DNA of 64,000 nt from Saccharofermentans sp. (GTDB lineage: Bacteria > Bacillota > Clostridia > Saccharofermentanales > Saccharofermentanaceae): positions 124,001 through 188,000 of the forward strand of contig JAILMW010000033.1 in assembly GCA_024692235.1 (NCBI GenBank), given 5' to 3'. Of this stretch, positions 45,180 to 53,333 are shown one piece after another (the first letter of the stretch is position 1; every line of letters begins with the position of its first letter). The notes below the pieces were generated by a model. The model had not been told where the DNA came from. It did no database searches and was given only the letters and a program-made list of their open reading frames with translations. A program made the translations under genes and the position numbers.

Positions 45180-46169
45180 ATGGAAAACTTTACAGTGATC
45201 TCAAGGCCTGAGATCGAACAGGCAATCGCCATTGCTACTAAGATCAATGACTACTATTACGAGAAGATGGTTGGTCAGCGTCAGCTGGGTACATCACTTC
45301 TCATCTCCATGATCATCAACGGTCATATACTTATCGAGTCCGTTCCCGGTCTTGCTAAGACGACTGCAGCCAAGACGATGACAGAGGCTGTTAACGGAAG
45401 ATTCTCACGTATTCAGTGTACGCCTGACCTTCTTCCTTCCGATATCATCGGTACACAGATCCTCAATTATACTACTAATACTTTCGATACGAAGCTCGGT
45501 CCCGTACATGCAAACTTCGTACTTCTCGATGAGATCAACAGATCCTCGGCTAAGACACAGTCTGCCATGCTCGAGGTCATGCAGGAGCACCAGACCACTA
45601 TCGGCGGCGAGAACTATCCCGTGCCCGAGATCTTCATGGTAATCGCTACACAGAACCCCATCGAGCAGGAAGGTACATACGTACTTTCAGAGGCACAGCT
45701 TGACCGTTTTGCCATCAAGGAGAAGCTCGACTATCCTACAGAGGATGAGGAAGTTACGATCCTTAACAGGGTTGAGGCTGACGTATTCTCAAAGGGTATG
45801 GCAGTCGTTGGACTCGACAGCGTTAAGTATCTTCAGGATCTCGTTAAGAAAGTCTATATCGACGATTCCGTAAAGAGATATATCATTAAGCTCGTTAATG
45901 CTACAAGACATCCTAAGGGAATACTTCCCGAGAACCTTACTCAGTACATGACTATCGGTTCTTCAACGAGAGGTGCTATCTGCCTTATGGAAGTTGCAAA
46001 GGCAGTTGCTCTCCTGAACGGAAGAGACTATGTTACGCCCGATGACGTTAAGGCTGAGATCCACAGCGTACTTCGTCACAGAGTCACATTGAACTTTGCC
46101 GCCGTTGCAGACGGTATCGATGAGGATATGATCATCGATGCAATAATGGGGGCTGTACCTGCACCATGA
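45180..46169 (+). CDS. moxR: MoxR-family AAA ATPase
   Basis: A 329-residue AAA+ ATPase. Walker A is in SVPGLAKTTAAK (about 43-54), Walker B and following are VLLDEINRSSAKTQSAMLEVMQE, and sensor 1 is IATQNPIEQEGTY; SEAQLDRFAIK (arginine finger region) is typical of MoxR. MoxR ATPases act as chaperones, inserting metal or remodelling partner proteins through VWA proteins encoded next to them. AAAGGGGAG precedes ATG 45180. It overlaps the DUF58 gene by four bases and heads a six-gene operon. Confidence 0.96.
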   Translation: MENFTVISRPEIEQAIAIATKINDYYYEKMVGQRQLGTSLLISMIINGHILIESVPGLAKTTAAKTMTEAVNGRFSRIQCTPDLLPSDIIGTQILNYTTNTFDTKLGPVHANFVLLDEINRSSAKTQSAMLEVMQEHQTTIGGENYPVPEIFMVIATQNPIEQEGTYVLSEAQLDRFAIKEKLDYPTEDEEVTILNRVEADVFSKGMAVVGLDSVKYLQDLVKKVYIDDSVKRYIIKLVNATRHPKGILPENLTQYMTIGSSTRGAICLMEVAKAVALLNGRDYVTPDDVKAEIHSVLRHRVTLNFAAVADGIDEDMIIDAIMGAVPAP

Positions 46170-47041
46170 TCAGTGATTACATCACCAAGATCAAGGCCAA
46201 CATAAGTATCTACGCTACCCGGAAAACATCCTCCGTCCTTGACGGAACATATACTTCCGTCTTCATGGGTCGAAGCATGAACTTCGAGGATCTTCGTGAG
46301 TATGTTCCTGGTGACAGCATAAGGGATATCGATTGGAAGGCATCTTCACGAAGCAGGAATCTTCTTGTCAAGCGTTATGTCGCCGAGAAGAAGCACAATA
46401 TCCTTCTGCTTTGTGATTCCGGAATAAAGATGACCGGTGATACGCCTCTTGGTTCAAGCAAGAAAGAGGTTGCCCTTTATACAATGGGTACCGTATCCTA
46501 TCTTGCTTACAAGAACGGTGATAATATCGGTGCGATCTACAGTCAAGACGGCCTGATCAAATATCATTCATTCAAGACGGGACTTCCGAACGTTCAGCAG
46601 ATCCTTACCGCGTATGACAAAGAAGGTTTTACGGGTAAGAGCGGACAGATCGGTAAGACCATCGACTACATCATCAATAACTTCAGAAGGAAGATGATCA
46701 TATTCATCATCACTGATATGAAGGGGATGGCTTCCATTACGGAACCTCAGCTCAAGAGATTGATATGTCGTCATGATGTTCTCTTCGTCAACATCGGAGA
46801 TGCCGATGTTACCGGAGGTAAGTCCTTTGATGTGGATACGGGAAGATATATACCTGCGTTCGTAAGCGGCAATAAGAAGCTTATGCGTATCGAGCGCAAG
46901 TATAAGGAAGAGTTGCGCGAATCCAACAACAAGAAGCTCGTTAAGTACGGCATCATCAATGCCGATATAGACAGCGAGAAGGATATCGCGCAGAAGATCA
47001 TAGAATTATTGGAGAGACACAGACATGCCAATATCCGTTAG
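46166..47041 (+). CDS. DUF58 protein
   Basis: A 291-residue protein with the DUF58 signature GRSMNFEDLREYVPGDSIRDIDWKASSRSRNLLVKRYV near residues 33-70, followed by a VWA-like fold (ILLLCDSGIKMTGD, with the first metal-binding residues DSGIK instead of DxSxS). No membrane segment. DUF58 proteins almost always follow moxR and are thought to be part of the same chaperone assembly. The start overlaps moxR by ATGA and its end overlaps the next gene by 17 bases. Confidence 0.93.
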   Translation: MISDYITKIKANISIYATRKTSSVLDGTYTSVFMGRSMNFEDLREYVPGDSIRDIDWKASSRSRNLLVKRYVAEKKHNILLLCDSGIKMTGDTPLGSSKKEVALYTMGTVSYLAYKNGDNIGAIYSQDGLIKYHSFKTGLPNVQQILTAYDKEGFTGKSGQIGKTIDYIINNFRRKMIIFIITDMKGMASITEPQLKRLICRHDVLFVNIGDADVTGGKSFDVDTGRYIPAFVSGNKKLMRIERKYKEELRESNNKKLVKYGIINADIDSEKDIAQKIIELLERHRHANIR

Positions 47042-47513
47042 TTTACAAGATATGTTTTCATATTCTGCGGCACTGACGATACTGCTGGTAGTCCTTGTGG
47101 CAATACCTTTGATCGTATTATTGATCATGAAGCTCAAGGGATTTAAGCTTCCTGCGAGAAAGAAGAAGAAAGCAGAAGCTCCTAAGCCTTATGTCAGGAA
47201 GAGGAGCATTCAGGAGATCAAGTCTGATTACTTAAAGCAGATAGATGCGATCGAAAAGCAGTATAACAACAGAGAGATAGATGAAAGAGAGGCGTACATC
47301 AGACTCAGTAAGGTAGTACGTACCTTTGTTCAGGAAATGACGGGAATCAAAGCTATGAACCTCACGCTTAGCGAGATCAAGGAATTGAACCTCCCTAAGC
47401 TCGCAGACCTTATCGCCGAGTTCTACAGACCCGAGTTCGCGTATGACAGCGAGGGCGCTGATACGGTAAGGCACATAGCTGATGCCAGAACGGTGGTGAC
47501 ACAATGGAACTGA
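47025..47513 (+). CDS. Membrane protein of the Bat-like operon (DUF4381-like position)
   Basis: A 162-residue protein with one membrane helix (about 14-37), a basic stretch of Lys residues, and a helical cytoplasmic domain (RSIQEIKSDYLKQIDAIEKQYNNREIDEREAYIRLSK and on, in which a few Asn/Lys interrupt). Its size, topology and place between DUF58 and VWA genes are those of DUF4381-type proteins of aerotolerance operons, but the sequence match is weak. It overlaps both neighbours, so it is translated together with them. Confidence 0.75.
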   Translation: MPISVSLQDMFSYSAALTILLVVLVAIPLIVLLIMKLKGFKLPARKKKKAEAPKPYVRKRSIQEIKSDYLKQIDAIEKQYNNREIDEREAYIRLSKVVRTFVQEMTGIKAMNLTLSEIKELNLPKLADLIAEFYRPEFAYDSEGADTVRHIADARTVVTQWN

Positions 47514-48490
47514 CATATCCTATAGCTGTATATATCGGTATCGGACTGGTATGTTCCATATTCATTTACACTTTATGGAACAGAAAGAAATACAAAGGCG
47601 GTAAGAGGGCGGCAAATACTGATTTTGTAAGGAGCCTTCCTGCTTATAAGTGGATGATGATCGAGTATCACTTCCTTAGAGTATTTCTGGTAGCGAGCCT
47701 TATTGTATCCATACTTTTCTCGGTTTACCTTACCGCTAAGCCTATAGAGGTCAAGACTATGGCCAAGGAAGTTCATAACAGAGATATCATGATCTGTTTT
47801 GACGTTTCCACTTCGCTTGATGAGGTAAGCTGCGAGCTGTGTGACAAGCTCATTGATTTTGTCGGTGAGCTCCACGGCGAGAGATTCGGTGTAACGATCT
47901 TCAACTGCTCTCCCGTACAGGTCGTTCCTCTTACTGATGATTACGATTATGTAGTCTCACAGCTGGAGCGATTGAGGGACTCCATAGATGATTATTACTC
48001 TTACGATTTTTCCGGCAATTACGACGCAGACTGGCGTTTTGCAGGTACTATCTCCGGACAGTACAGTTCACTTATCGGTGACGGACTTGCAGGATCCCTC
48101 TATAATTTCCCGGATCTTGAGGAGAATCCCGAGAGAGCCAGGATGATCGTATTCGTAACGGATAACGATCTTATGGGTCCTCCGCTCGTCACAGTGCCTC
48201 AGGCATGTGAGCTCTGCGCATCCCACGACGTCAAGGTGTTTGCATTAGCCCCCGAGTTCGTTATCGACGAGGCTAATTTCAGACAGGCTATCGAGAGTAC
48301 CGGCGGCGGTTATTTCAATACCAGGGATGACGACGCCATGGATGATATGCTCGATGAGGTCAAGAATACTGACGTATCTGCGAGCTACACCAAGGTTACC
48401 ACCGTACATGATGTCCCCGAGACGGGAATCATCGCACTCGTCGTAGCTGCAGTGATCTATACATTGTGTGCAAGGAGGTTAAGGCTATGA
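47504..48490 (+). CDS. VWA-domain membrane protein (BatA-like)
   Basis: A 328-residue protein. Membrane segments lie at about 6-24, 58-76 and 305-325, and a VWA domain (about 90-290) is between the last two, facing the outside or cytoplasm depending on topology; in BatA it is periplasmic/extracellular. The metal site DVSTS (DxSxS) in MICFDVSTSLDE is complete, and VTDNDLMG carries the later Asp. Members are thought to bind partner proteins under control of MoxR. It overlaps the following VWA gene by four bases. Confidence 0.9.
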   Translation: MELTYPIAVYIGIGLVCSIFIYTLWNRKKYKGGKRAANTDFVRSLPAYKWMMIEYHFLRVFLVASLIVSILFSVYLTAKPIEVKTMAKEVHNRDIMICFDVSTSLDEVSCELCDKLIDFVGELHGERFGVTIFNCSPVQVVPLTDDYDYVVSQLERLRDSIDDYYSYDFSGNYDADWRFAGTISGQYSSLIGDGLAGSLYNFPDLEENPERARMIVFVTDNDLMGPPLVTVPQACELCASHDVKVFALAPEFVIDEANFRQAIESTGGGYFNTRDDDAMDDMLDEVKNTDVSASYTKVTTVHDVPETGIIALVVAAVIYTLCARRLRL

Positions 48491-49503
48491 CTATATCTCC
48501 TGTTATACCTATACCCATTATGGTGATCATATGCATCGCATTGATCGCATTGAAGCGTAAGGGGGCGTGGAACTTTACGAGGCAGATCATTATCTCGGTA
48601 TTGATCTTTGCCATCAATCTCAGGCTTGCCATACCTTCTGACAATGTAACGGTAGTAAAGAACGATATCGATGTTCTCTTCGTAGTCGACAATACTATCA
48701 GTATGCTCGCAGAGGACTACGGTTCTGACGAGGAAAGAAGGATGGATGCCGTAAGGAAAGATGTTGAGACCATCATGAACGAGTTCGAAGGCGCAAGATT
48801 CGGTCTTATTACTTTCGATGATACTGCTAATTACCTCATCCCTTATACCAGTGAATCATCTATCGTACTCTCGGCTGTACAGACTCTTGAAGGCCGACTC
48901 AAGGAATATGCGGGAGGTACTTCTCTTAATATCTCCTACGATGCCATGCAGCAGGTACTGGAGAACAATCTCGGTTTGACAGACGACGATGATGATGACG
49001 ATGAAGAGGACATAGATGAGATCTCCGGAGAGAACAGAGTACAGGTCGTATTCTATATCTCCGACGGCGAGATAACATCCGGTGACCGTTTGAGATCTTT
49101 TGAGAGGATCTCCGAACTGGTCGATACAGGTGCCGTATTGGGATACGGTACTTCTGCGGGCGGCCCTATGCACGTTCGCAGTTACGATGATGACGGCTAT
49201 GAGCTCCTTCAGTATTACGACAATAACTATAATTACGTGACTGCCATATCCAAGATCGACGAGGACAACCTTAAAGATCTTGCTGCGGATATCAATATTC
49301 CGTACTTCCATATGGTAAATCATTCGGATCTGAACGGTGCTATAGAGGCAGTCAAGCTCTCGATAAGCGAAGGCAACTTTGACAGAGAGAAGCAGACAGG
49401 TGAGGGTCAGCTCGAGATATACTATATCCTTGCCGGAGTACTCGCAGCCTTGCTTATCTATGACATGATCTATTACAGAAAGAGGTTGGGACAGGAGCGA
49501 TGA
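48487..49503 (+). CDS. VWA-domain membrane protein (BatB-like)
   Basis: A 338-residue protein; ATG 48487 follows AAGGAGG and overlaps the previous stop. Membrane segments lie at about 7-24, 30-48 and near the C-terminus (about 308-328). The VWA domain has DNTIS as its DxTxS metal site in VLFVVDNTISML, and YISDGEITSGD. A run of Asp/Glu (TDDDDDDDEEDIDE) interrupts the middle of the domain, an unusual acidic loop that may bind cations. It would pair with the preceding VWA protein, as BatA and BatB do. Confidence 0.9.
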   Translation: MTISPVIPIPIMVIICIALIALKRKGAWNFTRQIIISVLIFAINLRLAIPSDNVTVVKNDIDVLFVVDNTISMLAEDYGSDEERRMDAVRKDVETIMNEFEGARFGLITFDDTANYLIPYTSESSIVLSAVQTLEGRLKEYAGGTSLNISYDAMQQVLENNLGLTDDDDDDDEEDIDEISGENRVQVVFYISDGEITSGDRLRSFERISELVDTGAVLGYGTSAGGPMHVRSYDDDGYELLQYYDNNYNYVTAISKIDEDNLKDLAADINIPYFHMVNHSDLNGAIEAVKLSISEGNFDREKQTGEGQLEIYYILAGVLAALLIYDMIYYRKRLGQER

Positions 49504-50864
49504 AAAAGAAGATATTAGTCATACTCTATGTATTCCTTTTGCTTATATGCGGAAGGCAGCTCTTAAACTATTTTTACAACCAGCATGTCGTTAACGAATA
49601 CCTTAACGGTAACTATACTGTCAACGAGAATCTTCTGTTGTCACTGAATATAATCGAGCCTTATATCGCTTACTACAATAACGGTAATATCCTTTACAAG
49701 AATCACCTTTACGAAGAAGCGATCGAGGCATACGAAGATGCTCTTGATTGCCCCGGTATTCCTCAGAGAAGAGAGTGCTCCATAAGGATCAATCTTGCAC
49801 TTGCCAAGATCGCACTCCTTCCCGATGACTACGATGCCAAAGCCAATATCGACACATCTCTTGAGATCCTCTACAGTGCCAGAGATGTTCTTCTTGAAGG
49901 CGGTTGTGCCAACGAAGACGGTACGGGTCACAGCAACAGAGCTGAGAGACTTAAAAGAGAGATCGACAGGATAATAGAGTACCTTGAGACAAAGCAGACA
50001 GGTACGCTTGAGATCCAAAAGACGATCACCGGTGTAGACGATGTCCATAATCTTTCCGAGATATCGTTCACGGTAGTAGGCCCCGAGGATTTTGTACCCG
50101 TAACGGTACTTTTCGATCCCGATTCGGATCTCTGGGTCAACGAGGGTGATACCTATACATTGACCATTGACGATATTCCTCTCGGCGAGTACACGGTAAC
50201 CGAGGATCAGAACGGTGAGACCGACCAGTGGAGCTGTTCTACAGAGAACGGATATCAGGTAACAGTAGATGTTATCGCCGGCGATCCTGTTCCTGCAGAG
50301 ATCACAAACGAGTATCAGGAGAATCAGTCTCAGTCGCAGGATCAGTCTGATCAATCCAATGATTCAGACCAGTCGAATGATTCTGATCAGTCCAACAGCT
50401 CTGATCAGTCGAACAGTTCCGATCAGTCGAACAGTTCCGACCAGTCGAACAGTTCGGATCAGTCCAACAGTTCCGACCAGTCGAACAGTTCCGATCAGTC
50501 CAACAGCTCTGATCAGTCAAATCAGTCTGATCAATCCAATCAGAGTAATCAGTCAGACCAGAGCGGACAGTCAGATCAGACGGGTGAGACCAGTAATGCA
50601 TCTGATCACTCCGATACATCGGGATCTTATCAGCCTAATCCCACAGATGATACGCAGGGATCTCAGTCTACGCAGCAGACCAATAATACCGCTGAAACTT
50701 CCGGTACTACGCAAACTGCAAGACCTACGACGTTCTCTGAGTGGGAACAGCAGATCCGTGAATCTATTGAGAGTCTTCAGAGCGATTCTTACGACAGAAG
50801 ACAGGATGAGCTCGAACAGTCTGAGTCTTCCGGTTGGAACAGTGACTACAACGGTATATGGTGA
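49500..50864 (+). CDS. TPR / Cna-B-like / low-complexity repeat protein ending the Bat-like operon
   Basis: A 454-residue protein with an N-terminal membrane anchor (about 5-22). Residues about 50-165 contain TPR-like helices (YYNNGNILYKNHLYEEAIEAYEDAL), as in BatC. Residues about 168-275 look like a Cna-B/SpaA-type prealbumin domain (GTLEIQKTITGVDD, FTVVGPEDF, YTLTIDDIPLGEYTVTED), known from Gram-positive surface pili and adhesins. Then comes a Ser/Asp/Gln/Asn repeat (about 280-370) and a polar tail. No sortase motif is seen. The BatC position and TPR fit the operon; the Cna-B-like domain is unusual there. Confidence 0.8.
   Translation: MKKKILVILYVFLLLICGRQLLNYFYNQHVVNEYLNGNYTVNENLLLSLNIIEPYIAYYNNGNILYKNHLYEEAIEAYEDALDCPGIPQRRECSIRINLALAKIALLPDDYDAKANIDTSLEILYSARDVLLEGGCANEDGTGHSNRAERLKREIDRIIEYLETKQTGTLEIQKTITGVDDVHNLSEISFTVVGPEDFVPVTVLFDPDSDLWVNEGDTYTLTIDDIPLGEYTVTEDQNGETDQWSCSTENGYQVTVDVIAGDPVPAEITNEYQENQSQSQDQSDQSNDSDQSNDSDQSNSSDQSNSSDQSNSSDQSNSSDQSNSSDQSNSSDQSNSSDQSNQSDQSNQSNQSDQSGQSDQTGETSNASDHSDTSGSYQPNPTDDTQGSQSTQQTNNTAETSGTTQTARPTTFSEWEQQIRESIESLQSDSYDRRQDELEQSESSGWNSDYNGIW
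50349..50580 (+). repeat. 18-bp tandem repeat encoding DQSNSS
   Basis: About eleven copies of a unit reading DQSN(S/D/Q)S, seven of them exact at protein level and nearly identical at DNA level (GATCAGTCGAACAGTTCC). The purity suggests recent slippage and probable length variation between strains. Confidence 0.9.
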
Positions 50865-50869
50865 TCACA

Positions 50870-50903
50870 GTGTCCGAAGGGTATAACCTTCGGACACTTT
50901 TTA
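50870..50903 (+). terminator. Terminator of the MoxR-VWA operon
   Basis: GTGTCCGAAGG (50870-50880) and CCTTCGGACAC (50887-50897), a perfect 11-bp stem with a six-base loop, followed by TTTTTA. Confidence 0.92.
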
Positions 50904-50967
50904 TGCCTGCACTGAAGCTTACTTCATTTCGATTGCTTTAAAAAGTGAATTAAGTTAGTATGGTGCC

Positions 50968-52578
50968 ATGAATACTTTGGATCTGAATAAGAAGAAAAGC
51001 GAACGTCTTTACAAGATAGGCCTTGTTTTTGCAATAGGTCTTTTTCTGTTTACTCATCTTTTTAAGCTGGACAGTGTCTTAGCTATGTGGAATACGGATG
51101 AGGTCGGCCTTATTCTCAATGTTCAAAGTCTTGCTAAGTACGGAACAGACAGATACGGCAATTCTTACCCGATGTATCCGATCAATTATATCGGAGAGCA
51201 AAGTCCGCTGTTTACATATCTGTATCTGATCGTATATAAGATCTTCGGCTATTCGAAGTTTTCCATAAGAATGGTCACTGTAGTCTTCTCGATGATCGCT
51301 ACGCTTTATTGGGGAAGGATCTACTATCTTCTCGGAACAAACAAGCGCAGAAATACATTGATGATGCTTTTTGCGATGGCAGGTTTTCCTACTATAGTTC
51401 TATTGATGAGACTCGGTCTTGATTGCAATCTTATGTTCACGCTCACGCCTGTATTTTTCTTTTATCTGATAAAGGCGGTCTTCTCTGAAAAGAATAAGGA
51501 CTATGTTATTGCAGGCATATCAGCCGGTATTATCCTTTATACGTATATTCTCTCTCATCTGATAATGCCGTTTTTTCTTCTCATTACATTTATCTATCTG
51601 TTAAGGATCAGAAAGATACGAATAAGCAATATTGTTGCTTTTATGATCCCGGTTATCTTGCTCGCGATCCCTCTTATTCCTTTCCATATAGTTAATACTT
51701 TCAGATTGGAACCGTTCTCTGTTTTTGGTATTTCTTATGTAAGTACTCCCGATAACAGAACTTCGGAGATAAGCGCTTTGCAGATACCGTCTCAGCTGTT
51801 GATCAACCTTATTCCTCTTTTAGGTTTTGATGCACAGCCTTATTCGACTATTTCGTTTTTCGGTACTAATTATTGGATCAGTGTGCCATTCTTTCTTTTC
51901 GGCCTGATCCGCGGTACAAAGCAGACAGTAAACTGTTTTAAGAAGAAGGAATTTAGCATGACTTCTCTGGTTACTATCTGGTTTTATACGATCTACTTAA
52001 GCAACAGCATGATCCTGGGAAAAGCTTATAGATTTAATCCGATATTTTTCTCGGTCATCTATCTGACGATCGAAGGTATCTGTGACTTCTTAAAGAATAT
52101 AAGTGATAAGAAGCGCAAGACCGCATCTGTTGCAGTTGCCGTTTGCTATGCTATATGCTTTATCGGTTTTGCGATCTACTATTTCGGCGGTACTTATACC
52201 CGTAAGTATGTGCCCGGATCTATGGATAAGTATTGTGCTTATGATATGAAGAATGCATTGATACGAGTTGAGGAGATAAGATCCGAGATCGGTGACAGAG
52301 ATCTTTATGTCGGTAATCCCTGTTCTGTTCATGCACACTATCAGTTGGCATTAGGTATCGACCCTAAGGAGTTCTATCTGGATGAGAACGGTAATGTAAG
52401 GCCGGATTATGAAGATGTCTACGGCAATAATCATTTCTATCTTGTAGCCGATCCCTGGGATGCTGATATCTATATGGTCGACGAAGATAATATGGATTAT
52501 TGTCATATGCTTATGGACAAGGGATTTACTTATGAATACGTCGATCATTACTACATCTTTTACAAAACAGACCTGTAA
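50968..52578 (+). CDS. Membrane glycosyltransferase of the GT-C / PMT-like type
   Basis: A 536-residue integral membrane protein with about eleven hydrophobic segments spread over residues 15-410 and a soluble C-terminal part (about 420-536). The first extracellular loop has WNTDEVGLILNVQSLAKYGTDRYGN, where the DE pair matches the catalytic acidic position of GT-C enzymes such as PMT and ArnT, and the sequence GEQSPLFTYLYLIVYKIFG follows as in that group. Such proteins move sugars from polyprenyl-phosphate carriers to envelope molecules. It stands alone between a strong terminator and a promoter. Acceptor unknown. Confidence 0.75.
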   Translation: MNTLDLNKKKSERLYKIGLVFAIGLFLFTHLFKLDSVLAMWNTDEVGLILNVQSLAKYGTDRYGNSYPMYPINYIGEQSPLFTYLYLIVYKIFGYSKFSIRMVTVVFSMIATLYWGRIYYLLGTNKRRNTLMMLFAMAGFPTIVLLMRLGLDCNLMFTLTPVFFFYLIKAVFSEKNKDYVIAGISAGIILYTYILSHLIMPFFLLITFIYLLRIRKIRISNIVAFMIPVILLAIPLIPFHIVNTFRLEPFSVFGISYVSTPDNRTSEISALQIPSQLLINLIPLLGFDAQPYSTISFFGTNYWISVPFFLFGLIRGTKQTVNCFKKKEFSMTSLVTIWFYTIYLSNSMILGKAYRFNPIFFSVIYLTIEGICDFLKNISDKKRKTASVAVAVCYAICFIGFAIYYFGGTYTRKYVPGSMDKYCAYDMKNALIRVEEIRSEIGDRDLYVGNPCSVHAHYQLALGIDPKEFYLDENGNVRPDYEDVYGNNHFYLVADPWDADIYMVDEDNMDYCHMLMDKGFTYEYVDHYYIFYKTDL

Positions 52579-52599
52579 AAACTCAAAACTAAATAATAG

Positions 52600-52628
52600 T
52601 TGATAACAGGCAGTAAGAAAGATAAACT
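52600..52628 (+). promoter_or_regulatory. Promoter of the Ala/Lys-rich protein gene
   Basis: TTGATA (52600-52605), 17-base spacer, TAAACT (52623-52628), followed 43 bases later by the start with a CAGGAGG site. Confidence 0.5.
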
Positions 52629-52670
52629 ATGTATGATTCATAACACCTAATATTATCAGGAGGATCGATT

Positions 52671-53183
52671 ATGTCAGTTATAAAGAATGAAGAAGTTAAG
52701 GCTCTTGCAAAAGCTGCTGAGCCTGCAGTAAAGACAGAAGTTAAGGCCCCCGCTAAGGTTGAGGCAGCTGCACCTGCTGCAAAGAAGGCAGCTCCTGCAG
52801 CTAAGAAGCCCGCTGCAAAGAAAGCACCCGCTAAGAAGCCTGCCGCTAAGAAAGCTGCTCCTGCCAAGAAGGCGTCTGCTAAGACAGCTGCTAAGGCACC
52901 CGCAAAGAAGGCCGCTCCTGCAGCTAAGAAGCCCGCTGCAAAGAAGGCACCCGCTAAGAAGGCTCCTGCAAAGAAGGCTGCTCCCGCTAAGATCGTTGAG
53001 CCCAAGAAGTTCATCGTTCAGAACCAGGCTGATCAGAGCATCTCTTACACAGAGATCGTTAAGAAGGTCAACAAGGCTTACAAGGATACCATCAAGTCCC
53101 TTGAGATCTATGTTAAGTCTGAAGAGAACAAGGCTTACTACGTTGTTAACGGCGGAGTAACAGGTTCCGTAGATCTTTACTGA
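52671..53183 (+). CDS. Histone H1-like Ala/Lys/Pro-rich protein with DUF6465 domain
   Basis: A 170-residue basic protein. Residues about 25-110 are repeats of AAKKPAAKKAPAKK, the composition of eukaryotic H1 tails and of bacterial histone-like extensions, which bind DNA without sequence preference. The C-terminal 60 residues (FIVQNQADQSISYTEIVKKV, then SLEIYVKSEENKAYYVVNGG) form a small domain that matches DUF6465, found in Clostridia. A nucleoid role is likely from composition but not shown. Strong CAGGAGG site, own promoter and terminator, so monocistronic and probably well expressed. Confidence 0.88.
   Translation: MSVIKNEEVKALAKAAEPAVKTEVKAPAKVEAAAPAAKKAAPAAKKPAAKKAPAKKPAAKKAAPAKKASAKTAAKAPAKKAAPAAKKPAAKKAPAKKAPAKKAAPAKIVEPKKFIVQNQADQSISYTEIVKKVNKAYKDTIKSLEIYVKSEENKAYYVVNGGVTGSVDLY
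52750..52995 (+). repeat. Ala/Lys/Pro codon repeats in the histone-like gene
   Basis: Irregular units of GCTAAGAAG-type codons (AAKK, PAAKK, APAKK). A segment reading PAAKKPAAKKAPAKK occurs twice at close to identical DNA sequence, pointing to internal duplication. Confidence 0.75.
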
Positions 53184-53208
53184 TAAGATCTTTATCGAAG
53201 AATTTTAT

Positions 53209-53239
53209 GTGAGACAGGTATTGCCTGTCTCACTTTTTT
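53209..53239 (+). terminator. Terminator after the histone-like gene
   Basis: GTGAGACAGG (53209-53218) and CCTGTCTCAC (53224-53233), perfect 10-bp stem, loop TATTG, then TTTTTT. Confidence 0.93.
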
Positions 53240-53270
53240 ATGCTTTGTTTTCTTCGGGGAAATTGTAATC

Positions 53271-53299
53271 TTGAAAGGGCGCGATAAGTGATAGACTAT
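53271..53299 (+). promoter_or_regulatory. Possible promoter of the ispG-polC operon
   Basis: TTGAAA (53271-53276), 17-base spacer, GACTAT (53294-53299), 34 bases before ispG and just after a terminator. The -10 is weak. Confidence 0.35.
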
Positions 53300-53333
53300 T
53301 TGGTACAAGTAACTAGCGGAGGCGGCATTTAAG

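Noticed and set aside
50302..50619. Repeats resembling a CRISPR array
   Set aside because: The 18-bp units are contiguous with no spacers, keep a coding frame and encode DQSNSS.
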